Below are positions 17,181 to 26,972 of a stretch of 48,060 nt of DNA, piece after piece. How positions within the stretch are numbered: position 1 is the stretch's first letter; every line of letters starts with the position of its first letter. A program made the translations under genes and the position numbers. Below the pieces are notes generated by a model. That model saw only the letters and a list, made by a program, of their open reading frames with translations. It was not told the origin of the DNA and did no database searches. The DNA is from an uncultured Paraglaciecola sp. (GTDB taxonomy: Bacteria; Pseudomonadota; Gammaproteobacteria; Enterobacterales; Alteromonadaceae). The stretch lies in contig CANMKA010000030.1 of assembly GCA_947498355.1 (NCBI GenBank), forward strand, positions 1 through 48,060, in the 5' to 3' direction.

Positions 17181-18122
17181 TTAATGATCTACCGCCTTAT
17201 AGTACTCAACCAATTCGTTCTTGCTTATAGCAAACACACCGTGGCCGCCATTTTCAAATTGGATCCATTGAATAGGCAAATCAGGGTAACGTCCATGCAT
17301 GTGGACCTCACTATTGCCTACTTCAACAAATAGCCAGCCGTTGTCGGTTAAATGACTAGGGGCTTGGCGTAAAATATTGTCTACTAGCTCCAATCCATCA
17401 TGTCCTGCTGCCAAAGCTAATTCGGGCTCATGCTCAAATTCTTCTGGTAGGGAATCCATGTCTTCAGCATCCACATAAGGCGGGTTACTCACAATCAAGT
17501 CATACTGCTGGCCCGTTAAAGACCCCATTAGATCTGACTGGATAGGAAAAACTCTGTGGCTTAGTCCATGCTCTTGAATATTTAAATCTGCCACCTGCAA
17601 GGCATCTGGGCTTATGTCTACGGCATCAACCTCAGCCTCTTCAAAAGCATGGGCCAGTGCAATGGCAATGCAGCCCCCACCTGTACATAAATCTAAAATA
17701 CTAGTAGGTTGTGCCCCTTCTAACCAAGGCTCGAATTGATCTGTAATCAATTCAGCAAAAGGAGAACGTGGGATCAACACTCGTTCATCTACATAAAAAG
17801 GTAACCCGCAAAACCAAGCTTGATTAGTCAAGTAAGGTAAGGGTATACGTTCCTCTGTGCGTCTATTAACCAATTCTACAATAGCGAGCTTTTCAGCAGG
17901 TGTTAGCCTGCTATGGAACAGTTGATCACCGGTTCGCTGAGGTAAATCTTGAGGCAAATGTAAAACTTGTAAAACCAAGCTAACAGCTTCGTCCCACGGG
18001 TTATCTGTACCGTGACCATAGAATAAGCCAGCTTCATTGAAAGCGCTGACCGACCAGCGCACCATATCTAACAGTGAGTGTAAATGTTCGACGATTTGTT
18101 CAGACGATGAATTAGTAGACAT
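17181..18122 (-). CDS. prmB: Ribosomal protein L3 N5-glutamine methyltransferase
   Basis: 313 residues, SAM-dependent. The N-terminal helical domain is followed by the Rossmann methyltransferase with [17 protein letters not shown] (motif I) and the catalytic NPPY motif in [16 protein letters not shown]. The extension NPPYVD-E-M and the association with aroC and smrB distinguish it from the paralogue PrmC found elsewhere in this window (34146-35033). It methylates a glutamine in ribosomal protein L3. Confidence 0.95.
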   Translation of the reverse strand: MSTNSSSEQIVEHLHSLLDMVRWSVSAFNEAGLFYGHGTDNPWDEAVSLVLQVLHLPQDLPQRTGDQLFHSRLTPAEKLAIVELVNRRTEERIPLPYLTNQAWFCGLPFYVDERVLIPRSPFAELITDQFEPWLEGAQPTSILDLCTGGGCIAIALAHAFEEAEVDAVDISPDALQVADLNIQEHGLSHRVFPIQSDLMGSLTGQQYDLIVSNPPYVDAEDMDSLPEEFEHEPELALAAGHDGLELVDNILRQAPSHLTDNGWLFVEVGNSEVHMHGRYPDLPIQWIQFENGGHGVFAISKNELVEYYKAVDH

Positions 18123-18187
18123 GAGGTCTCATTATTGAATATTGACTTAAACTCACCGAGTCGGGTGTGCTAAATCATTGATTTTGG

Positions 18188-18193
18188 TATAAT
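18188..18193 (+). promoter_or_regulatory. -10 box of the smrB promoter
   Basis: A perfect TATAAT sits 31 bases before the smrB ATG, inside the 101-base gap to the divergent prmB. No strong -35 match is obvious at the right spacing. Confidence 0.5.
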
Positions 18194-18223
18194 CCAAGCA
18201 AACCTAAGACTTAACTGTTTAAG

Positions 18224-18781
18224 ATGAAAAAAAAGCTAACCCCAAACGACAAAAATAACGAGCAAGCTGAGCTTAGCTTGTTTCAACAAACGTTTGGAGA
18301 CATAGCACCAATCAAGCAGGACAAAATACCTCCTCATCGCATATCCGGCAAGCATAAATGGTCAACAAGCAAAAAAAATTCAGTCGAGACTGCCCAAATA
18401 AGGCAGGCCAACGCTGCTTTTCAGTTTTCTGATGGATTTGAAGGTCACTTCGACCTTGATGAACCATTAAAATACGTACGAGAGCCCGAAGATAGCCAAC
18501 AGGTTAAACGCCTGAAACGGGGTGACTACCCACCCGATCTAATTCTCGACTTACATGGCTACACAAAAGACGACGCCAAGCTCGAAATCGCAGCCCTAAT
18601 TCAAGCGGCGCAAAAGCAGCACTGCCAATGTGTATCTATTATGCACGGCAAAGGCACATACGTTCTGAAAAAGGCGATTCCCAACTGGCTCATTCAACAC
18701 CCTGCAGTAAAAGGCTTTCACCAAGCGCCAAAACAATGGGGCGGACAAAGCGCCCTACTCGTACTGATTGCTTTTCTTTGA
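18224..18781 (+). CDS. smrB: Smr-domain endonuclease SmrB (YfcN-type)
   Basis: 185 residues. The C-terminal Smr domain carries LDLHGYTKDDA (about residues 108-118) and the conserved HGKGT (about 141-145). SmrB is recruited to collided ribosomes and cleaves the mRNA between them. The N-terminal region is basic and probably holds the ribosome-binding hook seen in E. coli SmrB. The divergent position to prmB-aroC is the conserved gammaproteobacterial layout, which supports the name. Confidence 0.92.
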   Translation: MKKKLTPNDKNNEQAELSLFQQTFGDIAPIKQDKIPPHRISGKHKWSTSKKNSVETAQIRQANAAFQFSDGFEGHFDLDEPLKYVREPEDSQQVKRLKRGDYPPDLILDLHGYTKDDAKLEIAALIQAAQKQHCQCVSIMHGKGTYVLKKAIPNWLIQHPAVKGFHQAPKQWGGQSALLVLIAFL

Positions 18782-18884
18782 GTGTAAATTGAACCTGAAA
18801 ATTAATTTGCGTTCTAGTCGCTAATTTTCCTAAATGTTGCATCAAGTTACCTTGCAATAGGCTCTCCATTATTCAACAAATTAA

Positions 18885-18912
18885 CCAACCATTAGCAAGA
18901 TGCTAAGGTTGG
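18885..18912 (+). terminator. Hairpin downstream of smrB
   Basis: CCAACC-A-TTAGCA pairs with TGCTAA-GGTTGG around a small loop (12 pairs with one bulged A), then GCGGATTTTAGTTTTT. It lies between the convergent smrB and M16 peptidase genes. The T-run is imperfect. Confidence 0.55.
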
Positions 18913-18951
18913 CGGATTTTAGTTTTTATATATCGCATCTATTGCCCTCGC

Positions 18952-21816
18952 TTATTCCCCCTCTTCAGGCAACAGAATTGATAGGAAGGTATCCCGCTCA
19001 GAAATAAATACCTGGGCAGCACGCTGAATATCTTCAGGGCTTATAGCGTCAATACTTGAGGCTCGAGTGGCCATGTCTATAAAGGGTTGAGTATGCTCGC
19101 GGCTGGCAGTTAAATACCCCAGCCAAAATGAATTGCTTTTAACCCTAGCTTGCATAGATTTGGTATATTCTTTTTTATAGTTGTCTACGTATTTTATATC
19201 AGGCACTTGCTGCTTAAACGAGTCTAATACATCTCGCGTGTCTGCTATTAATTCATCAACTCGATCAGGGTTACAGGTAAACGATATACTCAAACTATGT
19301 TGATTGCTCAACGCTGAGAATCCGCCTCTCACTTTTACAGTATAAACACCAGACTTTTCTTCCCTCAACTGCTCTCTGAGCTTTTTTGACAAGATAGAGC
19401 GCATTGCAGAAAACGATGAATTATCTGCTAGCAGCCATTGTCTGTCACCATAAAAATCAAGTCTGACGCTTGCTTTATCTGCTAAGCCTTTCTTTACCTT
19501 AACCTCTAGGTTGCCTTTGTTTCGGTCATTTGGCAGTACTTTCCATTCATCTGTTGCTTCTTTACTCGGTATACTTGCGATATAGGTTTCAATCAATGGT
19601 TGGGCTTTATCTAAATCGATATTGCCAACAAACACAAAGTCAAAATTAGCCGCATTAGAAAATTGCTGCTGATAAAAGTCCAATATAGGTTGAAGCGTTT
19701 GCTCTCGATAATATTCCTCGTCCCGTTCAAAATAGCGGAGAGAATTGCCATATTTAGCCCGTTGAACATGTTGATTTAAAATATACTGAGGAGAATTATT
19801 TCTATCTCTTATGCTCTCAATTGAATATTCAATCATAGTATCAAACATCTGTTGGTCATGGCGTGGCCGCTGAAATGCTAAATGAACAAACTCTAATAGG
19901 TCTTTGAACCGCTTAACCGAACTATTACCAGTTAAACCATGTTGGTATGTGCTAATTCTAGGTTTAACCGAGACACTTTTGCCTTTTACATATTTAGATA
20001 ACTGCACAGCACTCATATCACCTAGGCCCATGCCTCTAACAACGGATGGTGTTGCGCTCACTTGCTTATAATGCTCTGGGGATAACATAGAAGTTCCACC
20101 AGTACTTTGTGCCCGAAAAAGAACCTGATTATCCTTAAAATCCGTGCGTTTTAATAGCACAGTGGCACCGTTACTTAGTTGCCAAATATGTGCTTGAAGA
20201 CTCTCGTCAAAGCTTTTTTCGACTACACGTCCTGGGCTAGGTAAGGTTTTAATTAACTTTGAGCTGCTCGCGTTATCTACATAGTCCCCCAATGAGCTGC
20301 TTGTTCTATTGTTAACTACTTCTAGCACTTGATTAACAGAAGGCAGAGACTCTCCATCAGATGCGGGGGCAACTATGCTAATGACTTGGTTGTCATCCCG
20401 CCAAAAAGATTTAACTAGTTGATTTACCTCTTCTAAATGAATAGTTTTCACCAAATTTCTATACGCAGCTAACCTTTGCTCGGCATCAAGCAAGGGGCTT
20501 CCATGTAGTAAATGTGCAGCATACTGACCCAAATATACACGAGAGTAGGTTTTATCAATTTCTTTTGCCCTTGAGCGAACGCGTCCGACTAAACTTTTCT
20601 TTTGTCTTTTCAGTTCACTTGATAAAAAGCCATGTTGCCATACCCTTTGATACTCATTCACAAGTTGCGTTAAGCCCTCTAAGCTCTTACCAGACTTAAC
20701 CTGAGCTGACAGAGTAAATTGGTTTTTGTCTGCCAAATATAGGCCAAACCTTGCGTGGGCTTTTATGGCACTCGAGTCAGCGGATAAAGTTAACTCAAGT
20801 AGGCGCGTGTTCAACATCCCTATCACCAACTGACGAATAAGTTGTTGCTTCAGGTCCTCATAAGTTTCAATAGCCTTTTTATCATGTTTTATCTGAAACC
20901 TTACTGAACTGTAGGTTATTTCGGGGTCGGTTTCGATACTCACTAAAGGTGCAAGGTTATCGGGTAAAGAATACCTAATCTTGGTTGCTAGGTTTTGTTC
21001 TGAACTCAAAGGCGAGAAATATTGATGGATCAGCTGCTCTGCATGCTGGGGGTCGACATCACCGACAACGACAATCGACATTAACTCAGGACGGTACCAC
21101 TCTCTGTAAAACCGAATCAGATCTTGATGTTTGCCGTGTTCAATAATCTCTTTGGTACCAATTGGCCATCGCTTAATATGGCGCGCTCCAGCCCAAGTAA
21201 CAGGAGTTTGTTTTTGCCGAATACGATCGCTAGCCCCCTTCCTTCTGCGTAACTCCTCAAGTATTACTCCACGCTCCTTATCAATTTCCTCTGGTTCAAA
21301 ACGTATTTTATGTGCCCAGTTTTCTAAAATATGAAAACCTTTTTCCACGTTCTCAGGTCTATCTGTAGGGATATGCAGCTTATAAACCGTCTCATCGAAA
21401 CTAGTATGAGCATTTAAATGGGAGCCAAACTTCATACCAATAGATTCGACGAATTCAACAATTTGATGTTTTTCGAAATCCTCAGTGCCATTAAATGCCA
21501 TATGCTCGGCAAAATGCGCAAAACCTAATTGACTCTCGTCTTCTGCTAATGATCCAATATTCACAATCAACCGCAAATCTACCCGCTTTTCGGGCTTGGC
21601 GTTTTTTTGGATGATGTAGCGCAACCCATTATCTAACTGCCCCTGAGTAACACGAGGTGTCACAGGTAAAGGGCCAGAGAAAGGCTGTTCTACAGATTTA
21701 GTTTTAGAGGTTGAGGTCGAAGAGCATCCACCAAAAACTATACAAACTGCAATAAATGCTGAACAACGCAGCAAAGTCACTAGATCAGTTCGACCAAAGT
21801 GATAGAGATTTAACAT
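18952..21816 (-). CDS. M16 (pitrilysin) family zinc peptidase, lipoprotein
   Basis: 954 residues, twice the size of one M16 unit, so N- and C-terminal halves as in pitrilysin/YhjJ-type proteins. The signal peptide ends in a lipobox (FGGC, Cys31). The inverted zinc motif is H101-F-A-E104-H105 in GFAHFAEHMAFNGTEDF, with the third ligand expected near Glu181 in EIDKERGVILEELRRRKG. The second half (from about residue 530) repeats the fold without a zinc motif. It is anchored in the outer or inner membrane, facing the periplasm, and would degrade peptides. The ribosome binding site AAGGAA is good. The substrate is unknown. Confidence 0.93.
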   Translation of the reverse strand: MLNLYHFGRTDLVTLLRCSAFIAVCIVFGGCSSTSTSKTKSVEQPFSGPLPVTPRVTQGQLDNGLRYIIQKNAKPEKRVDLRLIVNIGSLAEDESQLGFAHFAEHMAFNGTEDFEKHQIVEFVESIGMKFGSHLNAHTSFDETVYKLHIPTDRPENVEKGFHILENWAHKIRFEPEEIDKERGVILEELRRRKGASDRIRQKQTPVTWAGARHIKRWPIGTKEIIEHGKHQDLIRFYREWYRPELMSIVVVGDVDPQHAEQLIHQYFSPLSSEQNLATKIRYSLPDNLAPLVSIETDPEITYSSVRFQIKHDKKAIETYEDLKQQLIRQLVIGMLNTRLLELTLSADSSAIKAHARFGLYLADKNQFTLSAQVKSGKSLEGLTQLVNEYQRVWQHGFLSSELKRQKKSLVGRVRSRAKEIDKTYSRVYLGQYAAHLLHGSPLLDAEQRLAAYRNLVKTIHLEEVNQLVKSFWRDDNQVISIVAPASDGESLPSVNQVLEVVNNRTSSSLGDYVDNASSSKLIKTLPSPGRVVEKSFDESLQAHIWQLSNGATVLLKRTDFKDNQVLFRAQSTGGTSMLSPEHYKQVSATPSVVRGMGLGDMSAVQLSKYVKGKSVSVKPRISTYQHGLTGNSSVKRFKDLLEFVHLAFQRPRHDQQMFDTMIEYSIESIRDRNNSPQYILNQHVQRAKYGNSLRYFERDEEYYREQTLQPILDFYQQQFSNAANFDFVFVGNIDLDKAQPLIETYIASIPSKEATDEWKVLPNDRNKGNLEVKVKKGLADKASVRLDFYGDRQWLLADNSSFSAMRSILSKKLREQLREEKSGVYTVKVRGGFSALSNQHSLSISFTCNPDRVDELIADTRDVLDSFKQQVPDIKYVDNYKKEYTKSMQARVKSNSFWLGYLTASREHTQPFIDMATRASSIDAISPEDIQRAAQVFISERDTFLSILLPEEGE

Positions 21817-22167
21817 GAAAAAATTCCTTATTTAAGACTAGGCATAGCACTGCATTTTATCCTTTAAATACTGACCACAGATTAGAGGTTCGAACTCACT
21901 ATACAACAAAACATTATCTATACCCCGAGATAATGTAAAACGATTGTTACAAAACATGTCATCCACTTATAAATGTGAATCCATTAAAAACTAAACTCTC
22001 CGAGACTCGAGCCTATCGATCTTTTTAGTGTATTCCCTTCTAAAAATGCGCCTTGACTAACCTCAAAAAAGAACGCTTTTTTAGTGCACTTACGCATTTT
22101 ATAGTCGTGATCGTCTTTGGATTTTGTGGCATAATCCGCGCCAAATTTTGACTATCGGAAAATCACC
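21817..22167. other. Divergent intergenic region upstream of ybiT, no gene seen
   Basis: 351 AT-rich bases between the M16 peptidase and ybiT. A plausible plus-strand -10 (CATAAT, about 22130-22135) lies about 33 bases before the ybiT start. I see no ORF, RNA family or strong hairpin. Confidence 0.5.
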
Positions 22168-23754
22168 TTGCTCTCTACTGCAAATATTACTATTCAATTT
22201 GGCGAGAAGCCTTTATTTGAGAACGTATCGGCCAAATTTGGTAACGGCAATAAATATGGATTAATCGGCGCTAATGGCTGCGGTAAATCAACCTTTATGA
22301 AAATTATTGGTGACGACCTTGAACCAAGTAGCGGCAATGTCTCGGTAGATCCAGGTGAGCGCATAGGTAAGCTTAAACAAGACCAATTTGCCTACGAAGA
22401 ATTCAGCGTAATTGATACGGTTGTCATGGGTAATCATGAGTTGTGGACAGTTAAGTCTGAACGGGATGCAATTTACGCTAACCCAGAAATGACCGAAGAA
22501 GACGGGATCCGAGTGGCCGATCTGGAATCTGAATTTGCAGAAATGGATGGATACACTGCAGAATCTCGCGCCGGTGAATTACTAATTGGCGTTGGCATTC
22601 CCGTCGATCAACACTATGGGCCAATGAGCGAAATTGCGCCAGGTTGGAAGCTTAGAGTGTTACTCGCTCAAGTGCTGTTCTCAGACCCAGACATTATGCT
22701 TCTCGACGAACCTACCAACAACTTGGATATTAATACCATACGCTGGTTAGAAACGGTTTTGAATGAACGCAACTGCACTATGATCATCATTTCTCACGAT
22801 AGGCACTTCTTAAACTCGGTTTGCACTCATATGGCCGATATTGACTATGGCGAAATCCGTTTGTTCCCAGGTAATTACGACGAATACATGACAGCGGCAA
22901 CCCAATCTAGAGAACGCTTGCTATCGGATAACGCTAAGAAAAAGGCGCAAATTGCTGAGCTAAAAACCTTTGTTAGCCGTTTTTCAGCCAACGCATCTAA
23001 GTCAAAACAAGCTACATCTCGAGCCAAACAAATTGATAAAATTCAAATTGAAGAAGTTAAACCTTCTAGTCGTCAGAACCCCTTTATCCGATTTGAACAA
23101 GACAAAAAGCTACATCGCACAGCATTAGAAATCGAAGGCATGAGCAAGTCTTATGAAGAACAGTTATTCAAAGACTTAAACTTGATGGTAGAAGTTGGCG
23201 AGCGTGTTGCTGTAATTGGACCAAATGGCGCGGGTAAAACCACGTTACTTAAGTGTTTAGTGGGCGACACCGATTTAACCTCGGGTAGTGTTAAGTGGTC
23301 TGAAAACGCCAACATTGGTTACTATGCGCAGGACCACGCGGAAGATTTCGAAAAAGACATGACCCTAATGGATTGGATGTACCAATGGGCACAAGAAGGC
23401 GATGACGAGCAAGTGATGCGTGGTACATTAGGACGTTTACTGTTCTCACAAAACGACATTAACAAGTCGGTAAAAGTGATCTCAGGTGGAGAACAAGGCC
23501 GAATGCTATTTGGCAAGCTTATGTTACAAAAGCCGAATATCTTGGTTATGGATGAACCCACCAACCACTTGGACATGGAGTCAATTGAGTCTTTGAATAT
23601 GGCTCTAGAAAACTACGAAGGAACCTTGATCTTCGTGAGTCATGACCGCGAATTTGTCTCTTCTCTCGCGACTAGAATCATCGATATTACGCCTAACGGT
23701 ATTGTAGATTTTAAAGGCAATTACGAAAGTTATTTGGCCAGCCAAGGTTTGTAA
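22168..23754 (+). CDS. ybiT: ABC-F family ATPase YbiT
   Basis: 528 residues, from a TTG start ([17 protein letters not shown] is the usual family N-terminus, and no ATG fits). Two ABC domains without membrane segments: Walker [10 protein letters not shown] and GPNGAGKTT, Walker [11 protein letters not shown] and [10 protein letters not shown], joined by a charged linker (residues about 240-320) that includes [18 protein letters not shown] proteins act on ribosomes; YbiT modulates translation but its exact job is not fully settled. The sequence follows E. coli YbiT closely over its whole length. A terminator with a TACG tetraloop follows. Confidence 0.95.
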   Translation: MLSTANITIQFGEKPLFENVSAKFGNGNKYGLIGANGCGKSTFMKIIGDDLEPSSGNVSVDPGERIGKLKQDQFAYEEFSVIDTVVMGNHELWTVKSERDAIYANPEMTEEDGIRVADLESEFAEMDGYTAESRAGELLIGVGIPVDQHYGPMSEIAPGWKLRVLLAQVLFSDPDIMLLDEPTNNLDINTIRWLETVLNERNCTMIIISHDRHFLNSVCTHMADIDYGEIRLFPGNYDEYMTAATQSRERLLSDNAKKKAQIAELKTFVSRFSANASKSKQATSRAKQIDKIQIEEVKPSSRQNPFIRFEQDKKLHRTALEIEGMSKSYEEQLFKDLNLMVEVGERVAVIGPNGAGKTTLLKCLVGDTDLTSGSVKWSENANIGYYAQDHAEDFEKDMTLMDWMYQWAQEGDDEQVMRGTLGRLLFSQNDINKSVKVISGGEQGRMLFGKLMLQKPNILVMDEPTNHLDMESIESLNMALENYEGTLIFVSHDREFVSSLATRIIDITPNGIVDFKGNYESYLASQGL

Positions 23755-23764
23755 TCCAAAATGA

Positions 23765-23789
23765 GGGGTCTACGGACCTCTTTGTTTTT
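23765..23789 (+). terminator. Terminator after ybiT
   Basis: GGGGTC pairs with GACCTC around the stable TACG tetraloop (one G-U pair), followed by TTTGTTTTT. Confidence 0.85.
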
Positions 23790-23814
23790 CTATCTATTCA
23801 AAATGTAAATTATC

Positions 23815-24297
23815 ATGAGCAACGCCCCGTCTACTCGCTGCTATTGCGGCATTAAAAGTCCGTACTCTAGCTGTTGTGAGCCTTACCATAAAGGCGAAAG
23901 CGCCCCCAGCGCCGAAGCCCTAATGCGGGCAAGGTTTAGTGCCTATATGGTCAAAAACTACCAATACATACTCAAAACCTATGCGCCACTCTATAGAGAA
24001 GAACTCTCAGTGGAGGAGCTTGCTCAACACTCTCAATATACTGACTGGTTAGCCCTAGATGTTATTCAACATAGCACAGCAATGAACACTGCCCATGTTG
24101 AGTTTAAAGCTTACTACCGTACCGACCAAGGTTTATACCTAATGCACGAACGGTCTGACTTTATCTACGAGCATAGCGAATGGTTTTATACCGAGGGCAA
24201 AATGCTAAATGACACGGGTGAATTAACCCTTAAAAGAAACGATCCCTGTGTGTGTAACAGTGGTAAAAAATTTAAAAAGTGCTGCGGATTTCAATAA
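23815..24297 (+). CDS. UPF0225/YchJ-like protein with two SEC-C motifs
   Basis: 160 residues. An N-terminal SEC-C-type cysteine motif (CYCGIKSPYSSCCEPYHKG) and a C-terminal one (DPCVCNSGKKFKKCCG) flank the central LMRARFSAYMVKNYQYIL block that defines the YchJ family. SEC-C motifs bind zinc. The function of YchJ is not established. It starts 61 bases after ybiT, past the terminator, so it is probably transcribed on its own. Confidence 0.9.
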   Translation: MSNAPSTRCYCGIKSPYSSCCEPYHKGESAPSAEALMRARFSAYMVKNYQYILKTYAPLYREELSVEELAQHSQYTDWLALDVIQHSTAMNTAHVEFKAYYRTDQGLYLMHERSDFIYEHSEWFYTEGKMLNDTGELTLKRNDPCVCNSGKKFKKCCGFQ

Positions 24298-24520
24298 TTT
24301 CAAATTTGCTAAAAAATGAGATAACTCAAGTCCTAAAACATTATTTAACGTTTAGTCACTCAACCTCCAAACAAAATCGTTTCAATTTCTCATAAAATTT
24401 AACAAAAAAGTTAGTAAACTCAACAAAATCAATGTTTTATATATTGTAAAATACCAAGGTATAGATGGTCATACCCATATTCAGTAGGTGTTTCTTTTTT
24501 AAACACATACTATACGGACC

Positions 24521-25171
24521 ATGAAAAAACAGATAGTCAAGATAACAACGGTAATGAGAAAAAGCCAAGTGACATACAGAACTCTTAGTCAACAAACAGC
24601 AAAATCACTATTAAGTGGTATCTCGCTTTTGATGCTTTGCATGATCATGGCACTACCTGCTTCTGCGAAAATTGGCGACAATAACACAGCGGTAAAAAAA
24701 GCTAATCCTAAATTGCTAAACGGCAAAGCCTTTAATCAGAACATATTATCAGACCACGCCACCCGTAGCCGCATACCGGGCAAGCATGTGAGTTACACCC
24801 AAAAGTTCAACAAGCTTTTAGGCATAGACGTTGCGTTAGATACAAAGCTGTATACCAATAAAAAAGACAAATCATTTGAATGGGTGGTTGGGGTAGTGAC
24901 TGACTTATTCAATGTAAACGTGAAAGCTGATCAAAACAGAAATCGAGAAAGAATCGAAGTTACATCTACCTATCCAGTTAACAAAAACCTTCGCGTTAAA
25001 GGCTACATAAGCAACAGGCAACAAGGTAAACGTGAATTTCAAGATTACTCGGTTGGGATTGCTTACTCAGTTAATCCATCTATTGAAATTACAGCAGGTT
25101 ACGCTGACAGAGAACTAAAGCGAGTAGATGCTCAAAGCAACGTATTTTTAAACGTAAATGGCGTATTTTAA
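24521..25171 (+). CDS. Exported protein of unknown function, small barrel-like
   Basis: 216 residues. A long N-terminus precedes a signal peptide core (SLLMLCMIMALPASAKI), cleaved near residue 50; the true start may be the ATG 11 codons further in (MRKSQ). The mature part is basic and strand-rich, with GYISNRQQGKREFQDYSVGIAYSV and a final ...NVFLNVNGVF, consistent with an outer-membrane strand protein. No family recognised. An AT-rich 220-base gap precedes it and contains no gene. Confidence 0.6.
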   Translation: MKKQIVKITTVMRKSQVTYRTLSQQTAKSLLSGISLLMLCMIMALPASAKIGDNNTAVKKANPKLLNGKAFNQNILSDHATRSRIPGKHVSYTQKFNKLLGIDVALDTKLYTNKKDKSFEWVVGVVTDLFNVNVKADQNRNRERIEVTSTYPVNKNLRVKGYISNRQQGKREFQDYSVGIAYSVNPSIEITAGYADRELKRVDAQSNVFLNVNGVF

Positions 25172-25379
25172 CCCAATAGGGTTTCCTTTACTTCCCACGA
25201 TCAGTCGTCTTTTAACTGATAGAGTAACACCATAGACATTGCCTCATCGGCAACGCCCTTTCCCGATTAAACAAGCTCTATTCCATTCAATCACAAGGGT
25301 TAATTCGGGCTTTGTAGTCTCGCCTTCTAAGCCTTATGTAAACCTCGACGTTAAGTCACTTAACATACCGCTTCACGGA

Positions 25380-26105
25380 CTAGAGATTCAATGCAGCTAA
25401 ATCTAAATACTGACCACCGTGTGGCTGCCCATCTACTTGTGGAACCTTACCAATAAAGGGAGCATCTATTAAGGATTTAAGAGTTTCTATATTCTCATCT
25501 TGCATCGCCATATTTTGGTCGACTTGATTTGCAACCCAGCCAGCGATCTTGAGTCCATCATTACGAATCGCCTCTGCGGTTAACACCGCATGATTCAAGC
25601 ACCCTAAGCGGATCCCTACCACCAAGATCACAGCTAGATTTTGCTCAATAACAAATTCGGACAAGTACCTAGGTTTACCTTGATAACTGCCTCCTAAGGG
25701 CAATCGCCAACCTCCTGCTCCCTCTATAACAATAACATTTGGCTCTTTTTGCACTAAATGTACAAACCCGTGGCGGATTTTATCGATAGGAATGTATTGC
25801 GCGTCCTCGTCAGACACCTGAGCCTGATGCGCTAAATGTGGCGCAACGGGCGCCTCAAAGGCAATAGGGTTAACCTCTTCGTAGGTTAAATCTAAGGATG
25901 AACTAGCTTGTAAGGTTAAGCCATCTTCATTGCGCAGCCCTTCTGGGGTTTGCTCACAACCTGCCGCAATGGGTTTATATCCTGCGGTTACGTAACCTTT
26001 GTTATTCAATGCATCGAGTAGACTTTGACAAATAAAAGTTTTGCCCATTTCCGTATCTGTTCCAGTCACGAAAAAAGCTTGTTTAGTGTCAGTTAAGTGT
26101 CCCAT
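25380..26105 (-). CDS. bioD: Dethiobiotin synthetase
   Basis: 241 residues. The P-loop is at the start (FVTGTDTEMGKTFICQ, with GTDTEMGKT), and the EGAGGWRLPLG motif that closes over the diaminopelargonic acid site is intact. It makes dethiobiotin from 7,8-diaminononanoate, CO2 and ATP. Last gene of the bioB-bioF-bioC-bioD run. Like many gammaproteobacterial BioD it is slightly long. Confidence 0.96.
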   Translation of the reverse strand: MGHLTDTKQAFFVTGTDTEMGKTFICQSLLDALNNKGYVTAGYKPIAAGCEQTPEGLRNEDGLTLQASSSLDLTYEEVNPIAFEAPVAPHLAHQAQVSDEDAQYIPIDKIRHGFVHLVQKEPNVIVIEGAGGWRLPLGGSYQGKPRYLSEFVIEQNLAVILVVGIRLGCLNHAVLTAEAIRNDGLKIAGWVANQVDQNMAMQDENIETLKSLIDAPFIGKVPQVDGQPHGGQYLDLAALNL

Positions 26106-26177
26106 AATTTTCCTATTATTATTCTGTAGGCATAGCCCGTATCTTATTTTCGCAAACCGGTATGCAAAAACTGGTAC

Positions 26178-26972
26178 CTACTTTTTGCTACAGCTTAGAT
26201 AACAGACCTGATAACTCAAAGGAAGTTGCCCATTGTCTGCAAATTTGTTTTGATAAATCAATTCCAGTTGTTTTAAAGATGCTCGCGTCATGGATGTCTG
26301 CTGGCCTTTTTCACTGCCAGTATCTAGCAAGACATTGGCTCCAATTCCCTTAATCGACGCCAGTAACGACCTGATTGTAGGGTGATAACTCACATACTGC
26401 CTCTGAGCACTCTCAACCTTGAGTTCCGCCGTTTCTCCTGCATTTTGCCAAGTGCTGCTTGAGGCAAAACGATTGACGTGTTTGGCACTATCTAGTTCTG
26501 CCCAACTTTGTTGTAACTCATGCAATGAGCCTTCACACATAATTGCCAATACAGCTCGCCCACCTGGTTTAAGGACGCGTGATACCTCTTGCATCACAAT
26601 TAAGGGCTGTTTGCACCATTGCAGGGCCATAGATGAAAAAACAGTATCGATTGAACTGCTCTGCAAAGGCAAATGTTCAGCATCCCCTTGGATCCATAGC
26701 GCTGGCGTCCCTATGGTTTGTTTTTTGGCCACACTTAACATGCCCATAGCCAAATCTATGGCAACTAATTGCTCACAAAGGCACCCTAAATTTTGACTAT
26801 AACGCCCTGTACCGCACCCAATGTCGAGCACACTATCGCTATGCTTGGGCAACAAACCAATGGCATCTTGTGCAATCTCGTTTTGTACTTTTGCTAACTG
26901 GTTATAGCGAGTCGCGGCTCGGCTAAATTGCGCAGCAATTTTATCTTTGATTGGCTGATGTGATAACGTCAT
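26178..26972 (-). CDS. bioC: Malonyl-ACP O-methyltransferase
   Basis: 264 residues. The SAM-binding motif VLDIGCGTGRYSQNL is near residue 48-62, with ATRYNQLAKVQNEIA before it as in BioC. It methylates malonyl-ACP so that the fatty acid system can build the pimeloyl chain of biotin. It follows bioF immediately (stop 26973 region and start 26972 adjoin). No bioH, the usual partner esterase, lies in this window. Confidence 0.94.
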   Translation of the reverse strand: MTLSHQPIKDKIAAQFSRAATRYNQLAKVQNEIAQDAIGLLPKHSDSVLDIGCGTGRYSQNLGCLCEQLVAIDLAMGMLSVAKKQTIGTPALWIQGDAEHLPLQSSSIDTVFSSMALQWCKQPLIVMQEVSRVLKPGGRAVLAIMCEGSLHELQQSWAELDSAKHVNRFASSSTWQNAGETAELKVESAQRQYVSYHPTIRSLLASIKGIGANVLLDTGSEKGQQTSMTRASLKQLELIYQNKFADNGQLPLSYQVCYLSCSKK